Below are positions 18,133 to 28,656 of a stretch of DNA of 32,027 bases, in pieces; position 1 is the stretch's first letter, and every line of letters starts with the position of its first letter. The DNA is from an uncultured Thermomicrobiales bacterium (lineage in GTDB: Bacteria > Chloroflexota > Chloroflexia > Thermomicrobiales > UBA6265): contig CADCWF010000116.1 in assembly GCA_902806345.1 (NCBI GenBank), positions 1 to 32,027 on the forward strand. Direction: 5' to 3'. Made by a program: the position numbers and the translations under genes. The notes beneath the pieces were generated by a model. The model saw nothing but the letters and a program-made list of their open reading frames with translations. It was not told the origin of the DNA and searched no databases.

Positions 18133-19071
18133 CTACTCCGACGATTGACCGTTGCCTCCCCGCGCGTCGTTCGTCCGCTTGCCGATCATCTGAGGGAGCC
18201 GGCCGAGCATAGCCAGGGCTTGGCGGGTGTACCCTTCGAGCTGCGCTCTGGTCGGGCGGCGGTTTGTCCGGTAGTAGAACTCAGCGGCCCGCCCCATCAT
18301 CAGGGTACCGGCGAAGGCAATTCCCACCTTCGGCAGCGTCCCGGCGGCAAACGGGACCATCGATGCCGCACCGCGCGCCAACGAGCGCCAGGCAAACCCA
18401 ACCCCGACCACCGGCACGATCTCCTGGATGATCGCGACCTGCTGGTCCAGGTCACGTCCGGCGATCGCCGCCAGCTTGTAGACCATCATCACCTGGTTCT
18501 TGGTCAGAACGATAAAGTCCGCGCCGGCCGCCGCCAACCCACCGATGACGGGGATGATGGCCGGGATGTTGGAGACGAGCGCGAACTGGGCGTTGGCCAT
18601 CGCGGTTTCATCGATCACCGCCTTCGAGGCCGCAGCCCGCATGGCCGGGTAGGCTCTGCCAAAGGCAGGAGCGCGTTCCGGCAACCGGCGGACGAGGTCC
18701 GCCCGGAGCGATTCGATCCGCGCCTCGAGTCGATCGGACTCGCCCGCCAGCCGGAGAACGGGCGGCGCCATGCCGAGCGATCGGAGGCGGTCGGCGAATC
18801 CTGAACGTTCGCTCTGGCCGTCCGGGTCGTAGACGATGACAACCTCAAACTCTTCGAGGCCGGCCAGGGGTGCCGAGAAATCGCGTGCGGTCACGCCAGC
18901 GCTGCCGCCCACCAGCAGCTCCCCGAGCCGGAGCGCGTCAGCCTCCGTCGGACCGACGACCACCAGGCTCGGCGGCCGATGGGCGTCGTCCCGGATATCG
19001 TCGAAACTCACCTCCCGCAGGACGTTGACCATGTTCCGCAGGTTGTCTACCGCACCGAGCCGCTGCACCAT
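18133..19071 (-). CDS. DUF697 membrane protein without a GTPase domain
   Basis: 312 aa from the ATG at 19071, which has GGGGG nine nt upstream. The open frame runs back to 19242, into moeA, but that part is low-quality sequence. The C-terminal half is a DUF697-type domain: YPAMRAAASKAVIDETAMAN, then NAQFALVSNIPAIIPVIGG, then VLTKNQVMMVYKLAAIAGRD, with two or three hydrophobic segments. The N-terminal half (~1-120) has a Rossmann-like feel (SLVVVGPTEADALRLGELL, FEVVIVYDPDG) but no P-loop. In many bacteria DUF697 follows a GTPase domain; here that is absent. It is downstream of moeA and mdh on the same strand. Function unknown. Confidence 0.82.
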   Translation of the reverse strand: MVQRLGAVDNLRNMVNVLREVSFDDIRDDAHRPPSLVVVGPTEADALRLGELLVGGSAGVTARDFSAPLAGLEEFEVVIVYDPDGQSERSGFADRLRSLGMAPPVLRLAGESDRLEARIESLRADLVRRLPERAPAFGRAYPAMRAAASKAVIDETAMANAQFALVSNIPAIIPVIGGLAAAGADFIVLTKNQVMMVYKLAAIAGRDLDQQVAIIQEIVPVVGVGFAWRSLARGAASMVPFAAGTLPKVGIAFAGTLMMGRAAEFYYRTNRRPTRAQLEGYTRQALAMLGRLPQMIGKRTNDARGGNGQSSE

Positions 19072-19171
19072 TGATTGTTGCCCCCGTCCAAACCGGTCGG
19101 TCCCGCGGCACCCAGGGCCGCCCGACGGGCGACAAGCGTACCCGGTCGGCGGACTCCGGGACCATTGAGGA

Positions 19172-20473
19172 TCACGGGCCCTCCGGCGTTTCATCGAAGA
19201 GGATCGCTTCCAGCCGCATCCCCGGTTCTGCTCGCTCCACATCTTCCGGAACGATCAGCAGCGCGTTGGCCCGCGAGAGCGACGAGAGCACTCCGGCACC
19301 TTGGGCGCCCGCCGTCCGTGCCGTCAACTCCTCGTCACTATCCCGCTCGATCGTCGCCCGCACGTAGTGGCGGCGCATCCCGCGGTTGTCCAATGGTTCG
19401 GCCAGCGTGACCCGAACGGTTCTCGGCCGCACCTCGCCATACCCGAGCATCTTCCGTATCGCCGGCCGTCCGAAGATTTCGAAGCTGACGGCGGCGGCAA
19501 CCGGGTTGCCGGGCAATCCCAAGAGGGGGACGCCGCCGGCGCGCCCGAACGCGAGCGGCTTGCCCGGTTTCATCCGGACCTGCCAGATCGCAACGTCCCC
19601 CTCGGCCTGGAGCGCATCCTTGACGAGATCGAAGTCCCCGACCGAGACCCCTCCCGACGTCACGATCAGGTCGGCCGAGGTTCCGTCGTGCAGACACCGT
19701 CGCAGATCGTCGAGGCGGTCGCCGGCGATTCCCAGCTCGATCACCTCGGCGCCCCACGAAGCGGCCATCGCCGCAAGCGTCGTCGTGTTGCTGTCGCGGA
19801 TGAGACCGGGTGCGAGCCGTGCCCCCGGTGAAACAACTTCGTCGCCGGTGGAGAGCAATGCAACCCGCGGTGGCCGATGGACCCGGATCGATGTCCGACC
19901 GAGAGCTGCGAGCAATCCGAGATCGGCTGGGCGCAACCGGCGACCGACCGGGAGCACCGTCGTCCCGTTGGCGACGTCCTCGCCGGCCGGACGGACGTTG
20001 TCCCAGGGTCGGGCCGGTCGAAAGATCTCGACCTCGTCTCGACCCGCCAACCGTTTTCCTGGGGACCCTTCGTCCGTCTCTTCAAACCGCACCACCGCAT
20101 CGGCGCCGGCGGGCATCGCGGCCCCGGTCATGATCCGGAACGCCGAACCTGGTTCGATCGCACGCGGCTCCGCCGAGCCCGCGGCGACCATCCCCGCGAC
20201 GCGAAGCCGGACTGGCTTCTCCTGCGTCGCGCCGAGGGTCTCCTCCGCGAGCACCGCGTACCCGTCCATCGCCGAGTTGCGGAACGGCGGTACGTCGCAG
20301 TCGGCCGTGATCTCCTCGACCAACACCAGGTTTCGCGCGGAGAGCAGCGGCAGCTCGACGGCGGGGAGGGGTTTGACCTCGGCCAGGATTTGGTCCCGCG
20401 CATCTTCGACCGACAACAGCCGCGCGACATCTTCCCACGGTCGCTGGGAAAGGGGCGTCTCCGGCTCCGGCAT
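19172..20473 (-). CDS. moeA: Molybdopterin molybdenumtransferase MoeA
   Basis: Inserts molybdate into adenylylated molybdopterin to form Mo cofactor. It is 433 aa. Motifs seen are CDVPPFRNSAMDGYAV, RIMTGAAMPAGADAVVRFEE, STGDEVVSPG, IRDSNTTTLAAM, TSGGVSVGDFDLVKDAL, KPGKPLAFGRAGG, and the conserved LGLPGNPVAAAVSFEIF. The C-terminal domain IV follows. The ATG at 20473 is preceded by AAGGA. It lies 24 bp downstream of mdh, probably the same transcript. Together with mobA it indicates an active molybdenum cofactor pathway, but no molybdoenzyme gene lies in the window. Confidence 0.95.
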   Translation of the reverse strand: MPEPETPLSQRPWEDVARLLSVEDARDQILAEVKPLPAVELPLLSARNLVLVEEITADCDVPPFRNSAMDGYAVLAEETLGATQEKPVRLRVAGMVAAGSAEPRAIEPGSAFRIMTGAAMPAGADAVVRFEETDEGSPGKRLAGRDEVEIFRPARPWDNVRPAGEDVANGTTVLPVGRRLRPADLGLLAALGRTSIRVHRPPRVALLSTGDEVVSPGARLAPGLIRDSNTTTLAAMAASWGAEVIELGIAGDRLDDLRRCLHDGTSADLIVTSGGVSVGDFDLVKDALQAEGDVAIWQVRMKPGKPLAFGRAGGVPLLGLPGNPVAAAVSFEIFGRPAIRKMLGYGEVRPRTVRVTLAEPLDNRGMRRHYVRATIERDSDEELTARTAGAQGAGVLSSLSRANALLIVPEDVERAEPGMRLEAILFDETPEGP

Positions 20474-20497
20474 CGGCCCGTCCTTGGTCCCCTCGTC

Positions 20498-23054
<2,557 letters not shown>

Positions 23055-23078
23055 CCGGTATGCAACTCCCCCAGCTGC

Positions 23079-23151
23079 GGGCGATTAGCTCAGCTGGAAG
23101 AGCGCCACGTTTACACCGTGGATGTCAGAGGTTCGAGCCCTCTATCGCCCA
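23079..23151 (+). tRNA. tRNA-Val (UAC)
   Basis: The acceptor stem GGGCGAT pairs with ATCGCCC (23144-23150), with discriminator A. The anticodon loop TTTACAC within CCACG/CGTGG gives UAC. It is separated by 24 bp from tRNA-Leu and has no promoter of its own. CCA is not encoded. Confidence 0.95.
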
Positions 23152-23179
23152 CCGCGCGGCTTGCTGCGCCTCGCCCCGC

Positions 23180-23252
23180 GCCTAGGTAGCTCAGTTGGTA
23201 GAGCTCACGACTGAAAATCGTGCGGTCGGCAGTTCGAGTCTGCCCCTAGGCA
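23180..23252 (+). tRNA. tRNA-Phe (GAA)
   Basis: The acceptor stem GCCTAGG pairs with CCTAGGC (23245-23251), with discriminator A. The anticodon stem CACGA/TCGTG encloses CTGAAAA, anticodon GAA. It is the last tRNA of this group and is followed by a hairpin terminator. CCA is not encoded. Confidence 0.95.
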
Positions 23253-23256
23253 CCCC

Positions 23257-23280
23257 GCCCCCGAGCGACCGCCCGGGGGC
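23257..23280 (+). terminator. Terminator after tRNA-Phe
   Basis: GCCCCCG (23257-23263) pairs with CGGGGGC (23274-23280) around a 10-nt loop. The short T-bearing tail TTCGTTCG follows. It lies directly after the last tRNA of the group. Confidence 0.65.
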
Positions 23281-23454
23281 TTCGTTCGTCCGGCCCTAAG
23301 CGCGCCCTGCCTCCTCCTGGCCGTTCGACGTGCCCCGGCCGACCGGATCGGACAGGGGGACGGTTCTCCTGGCGATGAGCCGATTACTGCCCGACCGCGA
23401 TAGCGCCATACCCTTCGTTACCGGCGAGCCGCCTCCCGACGGGGCCTTCGACGC

Positions 23455-24360
23455 TCAATGGTTCTCCCCAGGCAGGACCGTCTCCACTGGCAGGTCCCGG
23501 CGGTCGCCCCACTCGTTCCAGGAGCCGTCGTAGTTGGCCCATCGGTCGAACCCGACCTGCTCCATCGCGAAGAGCACCGCGGTGGCCGTGACTCCGCCGT
23601 TGCAGTAGGCAACCACCGGCTGTCGGCCGTCGATCCCGTGCTCAGCCAAAAGTCGGCGGAGATCGGCAGCCGGTTTCCACAAACCGTCGGTCCCGAACAA
23701 CGACTTCGAGGGCAGGCTCACTGCTCCCGGGATGTGACCGCCGCGCAAACCCCGCTGGACATCTCCACGGTACTGGCCCTCGTCCCGGGCATCGACGATG
23801 AGCGCGTCCTGCCGCTCCACGTGTCGGAGAACATCCTCGGCCTCGGCCCGGAGAGAGATCTTCGTACGCGGCGTGAAGCGCCCGGGAACCGGGTTCGGCA
23901 ACTCCGACGTGACCGGTCGCCCCTCAGCAACCCATCTGGCGAACCCGCCGTCCAGGACCGCGACCCGCTCGTGCCCGTAGAAGCGTAGCGCCCACCAGAG
24001 CCGGGTGGCGAAGTGACCGCCGGCGTGGTCCACGGCGACGACATCGGTCTCGTCGCCGATCCCCCGCTCCGTCATTGCGGCCGCGAACCGTTCGGGCGGC
24101 GCGATCTGGGCCTTGACGGGGTTGTCGGGATCGGTGATGTCGACCGTCCAGTCGACGAAGACGGCACCCGGGATGTGGGCTTCGTCGTATTCGTCGCGGG
24201 CACCGATGTACTCGGCCTCCTGCCTGCCTCCTGCGTGATCGGTCGTGCGCACGTAGCCTCGGATGTCCACGACCCGCAACCGGGGATCGTTCAGGTTCGC
24301 GGCGAGCCAGCCGGTCGAGACCAGCGAGTCGGGCAGGATTGAGGTCGTCGTTGCACCCAC
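23455..24360 (-). CDS. Two-domain rhodanese sulfurtransferase
   Basis: 301 aa, probably thiosulfate or 3-mercaptopyruvate sulfurtransferase, moving sulfane sulfur through a cysteine persulfide. Two rhodanese domains: residues ~10-150 contain RVVDIRGY and HIPGAVFVDW, but the catalytic position carries Asp (D111, VVAVDHAGGHFATR). Residues ~165-295 contain LIVDARDEGQY, GGHIPGAVSLPS, and the active loop VVAYCNGGVTAT with C253. An inactive first domain is normal for this family. The loop does not match the standard thiosulfate or mercaptopyruvate signature exactly, so substrate preference is open. The GTG at 24360 follows GGAG by 8 nt. It sits between two plus-strand tRNA groups and is transcribed against them. 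Confidence 0.93.
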   Translation of the reverse strand: MGATTTSILPDSLVSTGWLAANLNDPRLRVVDIRGYVRTTDHAGGRQEAEYIGARDEYDEAHIPGAVFVDWTVDITDPDNPVKAQIAPPERFAAAMTERGIGDETDVVAVDHAGGHFATRLWWALRFYGHERVAVLDGGFARWVAEGRPVTSELPNPVPGRFTPRTKISLRAEAEDVLRHVERQDALIVDARDEGQYRGDVQRGLRGGHIPGAVSLPSKSLFGTDGLWKPAADLRRLLAEHGIDGRQPVVAYCNGGVTATAVLFAMEQVGFDRWANYDGSWNEWGDRRDLPVETVLPGENH

Positions 24361-24411
24361 CGTCGTCTCTCCGTGGGGAATGTGGGGTGCCCGTGCGCCG
24401 CCGATCGTCGC

Positions 24412-24440
24412 TTGACACCCTTCAGGGCCGAGACTATACT
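24412..24440 (+). promoter_or_regulatory. Near-consensus promoter of the Gly-Leu tRNA group
   Basis: -35 TTGACA (24412-24417), a 17-nt spacer, and -10 TATACT (24435-24440). tRNA-Gly starts 17 nt later. This is the best sigma-70 match I see in the window. Confidence 0.88.
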
Positions 24441-24457
24441 GCCGCGACAGTACGAGC

Positions 24458-24532
24458 GCGGAAGTGGCTCAGTGGTAGAGCATCTCCTTGCCAAGGAGAA
24501 GGTCGCGGGTTCGAATCCCGTCTTCCGCTCCA
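24458..24532 (+). tRNA. tRNA-Gly (GCC)
   Basis: The acceptor stem GCGGAAG pairs with CTTCCGC (24522-24528), with discriminator T and encoded CCA (24530-24532). The anticodon stem TCTCC/GGAGA encloses TTGCCAA, anticodon GCC. Confidence 0.96.
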
Positions 24533-24608
24533 GGAACCGGCCGGGCAGTCCCGTGCCGGTTTTTCGTCGTCCAGTGGCCCTTCCCGGGCGTGCGACATTC
24601 CTTGCGAT

Positions 24609-24696
24609 GCGGGCGTGGCGGAACGGCAGACGCCGCGGTCTTAAAAACCGTTGGGGCGCAAGCCCCGTGCGGGTTCGAGTCCCGCCGCCCGCACCA
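24609..24696 (+). tRNA. tRNA-Leu (UAA)
   Basis: The acceptor stem GCGGGCG pairs with CGCCCGC (24686-24692), with discriminator A and encoded CCA (24694-24696). The anticodon loop CTTAAAA gives UAA. A long variable arm (TTGGGGCGCAAGCCCC) marks class II. It follows tRNA-Gly by 76 bp and is probably co-transcribed. Confidence 0.95.
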
Positions 24697-24739
24697 CTTG
24701 TTCGTGGAAGTCGTCGGGTCGTTCGTCGCTCGCCGGAGA

Positions 24740-25885
24740 TCAGTCCGCCGCGGGTGAAGTCGTCGCCTTCTCGGCGCGCCGCATCGAGCTCACCCGGCGA
24801 TCCAGCCAGCGCGAGACCCTTGCCCGCTCCGGCACCAACCCCCGCGGGTTGACCAGCAGGACGACCACGATCGTCAACCCGATGATCGTGTCCCGCAAGT
24901 GCGGCACCCGGTCGGCGAGGAACCGCGGCAGGTCGTAGCCCTGGAGTTGGAGGGTGACCGACCACAACCCCCAGATCACGTAGGTACCGACGATGGCGCC
25001 GGCCATGTTGCCGCTGCCGCCGGCGATCAGCATCGCCCAGATGATGAACGTCCCGAAGAAGTGGGTGAAGGTTTCCGGCGAGATCGCCCCCTGCTGGAAC
25101 GCGTAGAAGGCCCCTCCCGCACCCATGATCGCGGCACCAAGCACGAACCCCTGGAGTTTGAACCCATTGACGTTCTTGCCGGCCGCCGCCGCCGCCCCTT
25201 CGTCCTCCCGGATCGCGCGCAGGACGCGTCCCCAGGGGGACCGGATGCCCAGGTCGATCAAGAGGTAGATCAGCGCCAGCGTTGCGAGCGCCAATGCAAG
25301 GAACAGGTACTTGTAGGTATCGCCATCGGCAAGGCCGGCGAGCGGCCGCGGGATGCCGGCCAGGCCGCGGCTTCCGTTGACGAGCCACTGCTCCTCGGTG
25401 GCGATCCGCCGCAGCACCTCCGCCGTCCCGATCAGAGCGATGGCCAGGTAGTCCTCTCGTAGCCGCACCATCGGCCACGCCAGCAGCAGCGCCAAGACTG
25501 CCGAGATCCCTGCCGCCGCAAGGGCACCGACCAGATGGGGTACCCAGTGCGCCGCACCCGGGAGCGGAACATTCGCCAGCGTCTGGCCGAAACCGCCGAC
25601 GTAGGTCGAAAACTCCCCGTCGGCGGGGGGCATCGTCACGATCGCCGCGGTGTAGGCGCCGACAAGGAAAAACCCGACGACGCCGAAGTTGAAGATGCCG
25701 GTATAGCCCCACTGGACATTGAGGCCGATGCAGACGACCGCGAAGATCGCCATCGTCGCGAGCGCCGGCACCAGGAAATCGACGACTGCCCGGACGTTCC
25801 CGGTCCGCTCCAACGGCAGCCCGACGAGCAGCAGCGTGACGAAGCCGACGATGGCGATCGGCAGCCAGCGCGAACGGTTGATCAT
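24740..25885 (-). CDS. livM: Branched-chain amino acid ABC transporter permease LivM
   Basis: 381 aa inner-membrane permease with about nine hydrophobic segments. It has the family stretches GLNVQWGYTGIFNFGVVGFF, LREDYLAIALIG, GSRGLAG, and the cytoplasmic coupling loop SPWGRVLRAIREDEGAAAAAG. The ATG at 25885 overlaps the livH stop as ATGA. The frame is open upstream, but only inside livH. It is the last gene of livKGFHM. Substrate specificity (branched-chain amino acids, urea, amides) cannot be told from the permease. Confidence 0.94.
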   Translation of the reverse strand: MINRSRWLPIAIVGFVTLLLVGLPLERTGNVRAVVDFLVPALATMAIFAVVCIGLNVQWGYTGIFNFGVVGFFLVGAYTAAIVTMPPADGEFSTYVGGFGQTLANVPLPGAAHWVPHLVGALAAAGISAVLALLLAWPMVRLREDYLAIALIGTAEVLRRIATEEQWLVNGSRGLAGIPRPLAGLADGDTYKYLFLALALATLALIYLLIDLGIRSPWGRVLRAIREDEGAAAAAGKNVNGFKLQGFVLGAAIMGAGGAFYAFQQGAISPETFTHFFGTFIIWAMLIAGGSGNMAGAIVGTYVIWGLWSVTLQLQGYDLPRFLADRVPHLRDTIIGLTIVVVLLVNPRGLVPERARVSRWLDRRVSSMRRAEKATTSPAAD

Positions 25886-26979
25886 GAGCGGCTCCCAAAC
25901 AGCCCGCCGGGCCGGAACAGGATGACCACGATCAACACCACGAACGTCACCGCGAGTTTGTAGCCGGGTCCGATCCACCCGGCCCCGACGGTCGTCTCGC
26001 CGATGACACCGACGACGAGGCCGCCGATGAACGCCCCATGGGGACTACCGATGCCGCCGAGGATGGCCGAGGCAAAGATCGGCAGCAACAGCACGAAGCC
26101 GAGCTCGGGCGAGAGTTGCGATTGCAGCGCGAGTAGGCATCCGGCCACCGCGGTGAGGAACCCGGCGACGGCCCAGGTCCAGCGCCGGACCGACCCCGTG
26201 TCGATGCCGCTCGCCCGGGCAAGGTCGGGGTTGTCGGCGGTGGCCCGCATCGCGGTGCCGAGTCGGGTCCGGTAGAGCAGCACGTAGGCCGCCATCGCCA
26301 GAATCGCCGCCGTCGCCAGGATGAAGAGCTGGTCGGCGACGATCCGCGGCAGACCGGGGAGTTCGACCGTATCACGGATTCCCTGCGAATAGCGCCGACC
26401 AGAGGGACCCCAGACGAGGAGCATCACGCCACGGACCGCGATCGCGACTCCGAGCGAGGAGACGGCGACAATCGCGGTGCTGGCCCCGCGGGAGAGGAGC
26501 GGCCGATAGACCGCGCGATCGATCGCGAGCAGGATCGGCACCGCCGCCACCGCGGCGATCAAGATCGCGAGGACGAGACCGTAGCCGAACGAGAACAACC
26601 AGATCCGTTCGGTCGCCCCGGGCAGAGAAGCAAGTCCCAACGGCAGCGTGACGTCGGAGGCGCCCGCTCCGGCGACGCTCCCCGTGAAGGCGAAGAACCC
26701 GATGTAGGCGGAGAGCATCATGACGTCGCCGTGGGCGAAGTGCGACACCCGGGCGATGCCGTAGATCAGCGTCAAGCCGACCGCCGCCAGGGCGTACAGG
26801 CTGCCGACGATGATGCCGACGACGAATTGCTCGGTCAGCGCTACCGCGGACCAAACCCCGAGGACGCCGAGCACCACCCACGGCGCGGCCTCCCCAAGCC
26901 GCCGCGCGGTTCCGGCCGCTAGGCCGGAACCGGCGCCGTCTCGCCGATCGACGAGGTTTCGGTCCGCGACGCTCGCCAT
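25882..26979 (-). CDS. livH: Branched-chain amino acid ABC transporter permease LivH
   Basis: 365 aa inner-membrane permease, longer than the usual ~290-300 because of a ~45-residue N-terminal extension and an extra internal loop. It has the LivH-type IIVGSLYALAAVGLTLIYG, ARVSHFAHGDVMMLSAYIGF, YRPLLSRGASTAIVAVSSLG, YRTRLGTAMRATADNPDLAR and AILGGIGSPHGAFIGGLVVG. It starts 9 bp after the livF stop, and its stop overlaps livM. With LivM it forms the transmembrane channel. Confidence 0.94.
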   Translation of the reverse strand: MASVADRNLVDRRDGAGSGLAAGTARRLGEAAPWVVLGVLGVWSAVALTEQFVVGIIVGSLYALAAVGLTLIYGIARVSHFAHGDVMMLSAYIGFFAFTGSVAGAGASDVTLPLGLASLPGATERIWLFSFGYGLVLAILIAAVAAVPILLAIDRAVYRPLLSRGASTAIVAVSSLGVAIAVRGVMLLVWGPSGRRYSQGIRDTVELPGLPRIVADQLFILATAAILAMAAYVLLYRTRLGTAMRATADNPDLARASGIDTGSVRRWTWAVAGFLTAVAGCLLALQSQLSPELGFVLLLPIFASAILGGIGSPHGAFIGGLVVGVIGETTVGAGWIGPGYKLAVTFVVLIVVILFRPGGLFGSRS

Positions 26980-26988
26980 GCCGGTGCC

Positions 26989-27708
26989 CTACTCGCCCAG
27001 GTACAGCCGCCGAACGTCGTCGCTCTGGAGGAGCTCCGCCGCCGGACCTTCGAGCCGGTTTTCGCCGTTTGCCAGAACGTAGCCCCGGTGGCTGATGGCC
27101 AGGGCATGCCGGGCATTCTGCTCGATCATCAGCACCGCCGTCCCCTGCCCGTTGATCGCCGCCACGTGGGAGAAGACCGACTCCACCATCACCGGCGACA
27201 AACTCGCCGAGGGCTCGTCGAGCAGAAGAACCGTCGGGTCCAGCATCAAGGCCCGCGCCAGCGCCAGCGTCTGCCGCTGACCTCCGGAGAGGCGGTCCGC
27301 TCGTTCCCGCAGCCGCGGTGCCAGCAACGGAAAGAGTCCGAGCACCCGCTCGATCCGCTGCTCCATCTCCGCTCCGAGGGTGAAGCCGCCCATCGTCAGG
27401 TTCTCCCGAACCGAGAGCGAGCCGAAGACGTTGTCAGTCTGCGGCACGAACGCGAGGCCGCGCCGGACCAGCCGCTCGGGCGGCATCCCGGTGACCTCCG
27501 CCCCGTCGACGACGACGCGGCCGGTCCGCGCCCGGAGGAACCCGAAGATGGTCTTCAGAAGGGTCGACTTACCGGCGCCGTTCGGCCCGATGATCGTCAC
27601 AATTTCGCCGTGCGCAACCGAGACCGAAACGTTCCGGATGATCGGCACCTCGGTGTAGCCGCTGGTGATCCCCTCCGCCAGGAGTGCGGGGGCTTGGGTG
27701 CCGCTCAC
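26989..27708 (-). CDS. livF: Branched-chain amino acid ABC transporter ATPase LivF
   Basis: 239 aa cytoplasmic ATPase. It has Walker A GPNGAGKST (41-49), a Q-loop near FVPQTDNVF, the signature LSGGQRQTLALARAL, Walker B VLLLDEPSASLSP, and the switch region VLMIEQNARHAL, in which the usual His loop is replaced by the LivF-type IEQN. The GTG at 27708 overlaps the livG stop (GTGA). Paired with LivG it powers the importer. Confidence 0.95.
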   Translation of the reverse strand: MSGTQAPALLAEGITSGYTEVPIIRNVSVSVAHGEIVTIIGPNGAGKSTLLKTIFGFLRARTGRVVVDGAEVTGMPPERLVRRGLAFVPQTDNVFGSLSVRENLTMGGFTLGAEMEQRIERVLGLFPLLAPRLRERADRLSGGQRQTLALARALMLDPTVLLLDEPSASLSPVMVESVFSHVAAINGQGTAVLMIEQNARHALAISHRGYVLANGENRLEGPAAELLQSDDVRRLYLGE

Positions 27709-28631
27709 CGGAATTGCCCGCCCAGATACGCCGATAGGACCTCCTCGTCGCGGCGAACCTCGTCAAACGTTCCCTCGAAGATCGGCCGTCCCTGGCTCAT
27801 CACGATGACCGGGTCGCAGAGCCGGGCGACTAAGTCCATATCGTGCTCGACGACGAGAAACGTCACCCCTCGCTCGTGACATTGCTCCTCGATCAAGGCG
27901 GTGAGCTGGCGCATGAGGGTCCGGTTGACGCCGGCAGCCGGCTCATCGAGGAGGACAAGCTTCGGCTCGGCCATCAGGGAGCGGGCGAACTCGAGAAGCT
28001 TCTTCTGGCCGCCGGAGAGCGTGCCGGCCGGGGCGTCCCGCAGACGGCCGAGATTGACGTAACCGAGGATACCAAGCGCCTTGTCGACGATCGCGTTCTC
28101 CTGGAGCCCCACCCGATTGGGCCGGCACCACGACGTCCACAACCGTTCTCCGACCTGGCCCTGCCCGGCAAGGACCAGATTCTCGAGCACCGTCATCGAC
28201 GGGATCGGACGCGGCACCTGGAACGTCCGGGCGAGGCCGCGCCCGAGCAATTCGTCCGGGCGGCGACCGGAGATCGGTTCTCCGTCGAGCAGGACCGACC
28301 CTTGATCGGCCCTGAGAGCGCCGGCGACGATGTTCAGAAGCGTCGACTTGCCGGCCCCGTTAGGGCCGATCAAGCCGGTGATGGACCCCCGGCGAACGGT
28401 GAACGAGCAGTCATCGACGGCGCGGTTGCCTCCGAACGCCTTGGTCACCGACCGCACGGCGAGCACCGCGTCGGTCGACGACACTTCTCGATCCGCTCGA
28501 ACCTCAGCCCCGATCGTCTCCGCTACCAACGCCGTTCGCTCCGGGCTCGGCGGCACCACCGGCGGCACCGCGGGCAAGAAATCGGGACCGAGCCGGCGAT
28601 CGCCGACCCGGCCCCGAGCAAGGCCCGCCAC
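27705..28631 (-). CDS. livG: Branched-chain amino acid ABC transporter ATPase LivG
   Basis: 308 aa if the GTG at 28631 is used. It has Walker A GPNGAGKST (89-97), the LivG-type RTFQVPRPIPSMTVLENL, the signature LSGGQKKLLEFARSL, Walker B LVLLDEPAAGVN, and the His loop VVEHDMDLVARL. The conserved family begins only near residue 50, where another GTG (28484) would give a 259-aa protein of normal length. Neither start has a convincing ribosome site, so the N-terminal 49 residues are doubtful. It follows livK and overlaps livF. Confidence 0.92.
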   Translation of the reverse strand: MAGLARGRVGDRRLGPDFLPAVPPVVPPSPERTALVAETIGAEVRADREVSSTDAVLAVRSVTKAFGGNRAVDDCSFTVRRGSITGLIGPNGAGKSTLLNIVAGALRADQGSVLLDGEPISGRRPDELLGRGLARTFQVPRPIPSMTVLENLVLAGQGQVGERLWTSWCRPNRVGLQENAIVDKALGILGYVNLGRLRDAPAGTLSGGQKKLLEFARSLMAEPKLVLLDEPAAGVNRTLMRQLTALIEEQCHERGVTFLVVEHDMDLVARLCDPVIVMSQGRPIFEGTFDEVRRDEEVLSAYLGGQFR

Positions 28632-28656
28632 GGAACGCGCGACGGACGACCCATCC

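Noticed and set aside
23330..23533. Plus-strand 67-residue open frame after the tRNA-Phe terminator
   Set aside because: No ribosome site, and its 3' part is antisense to the rhodanese C-terminus.
24291..25898. 535-residue minus-strand open frame across the tRNAs and livM
   Set aside because: It crosses two tRNA genes and the rhodanese start, and its sequence is Arg/Gly/Ala-rich with no family resemblance; it is a frame shadow of livM.
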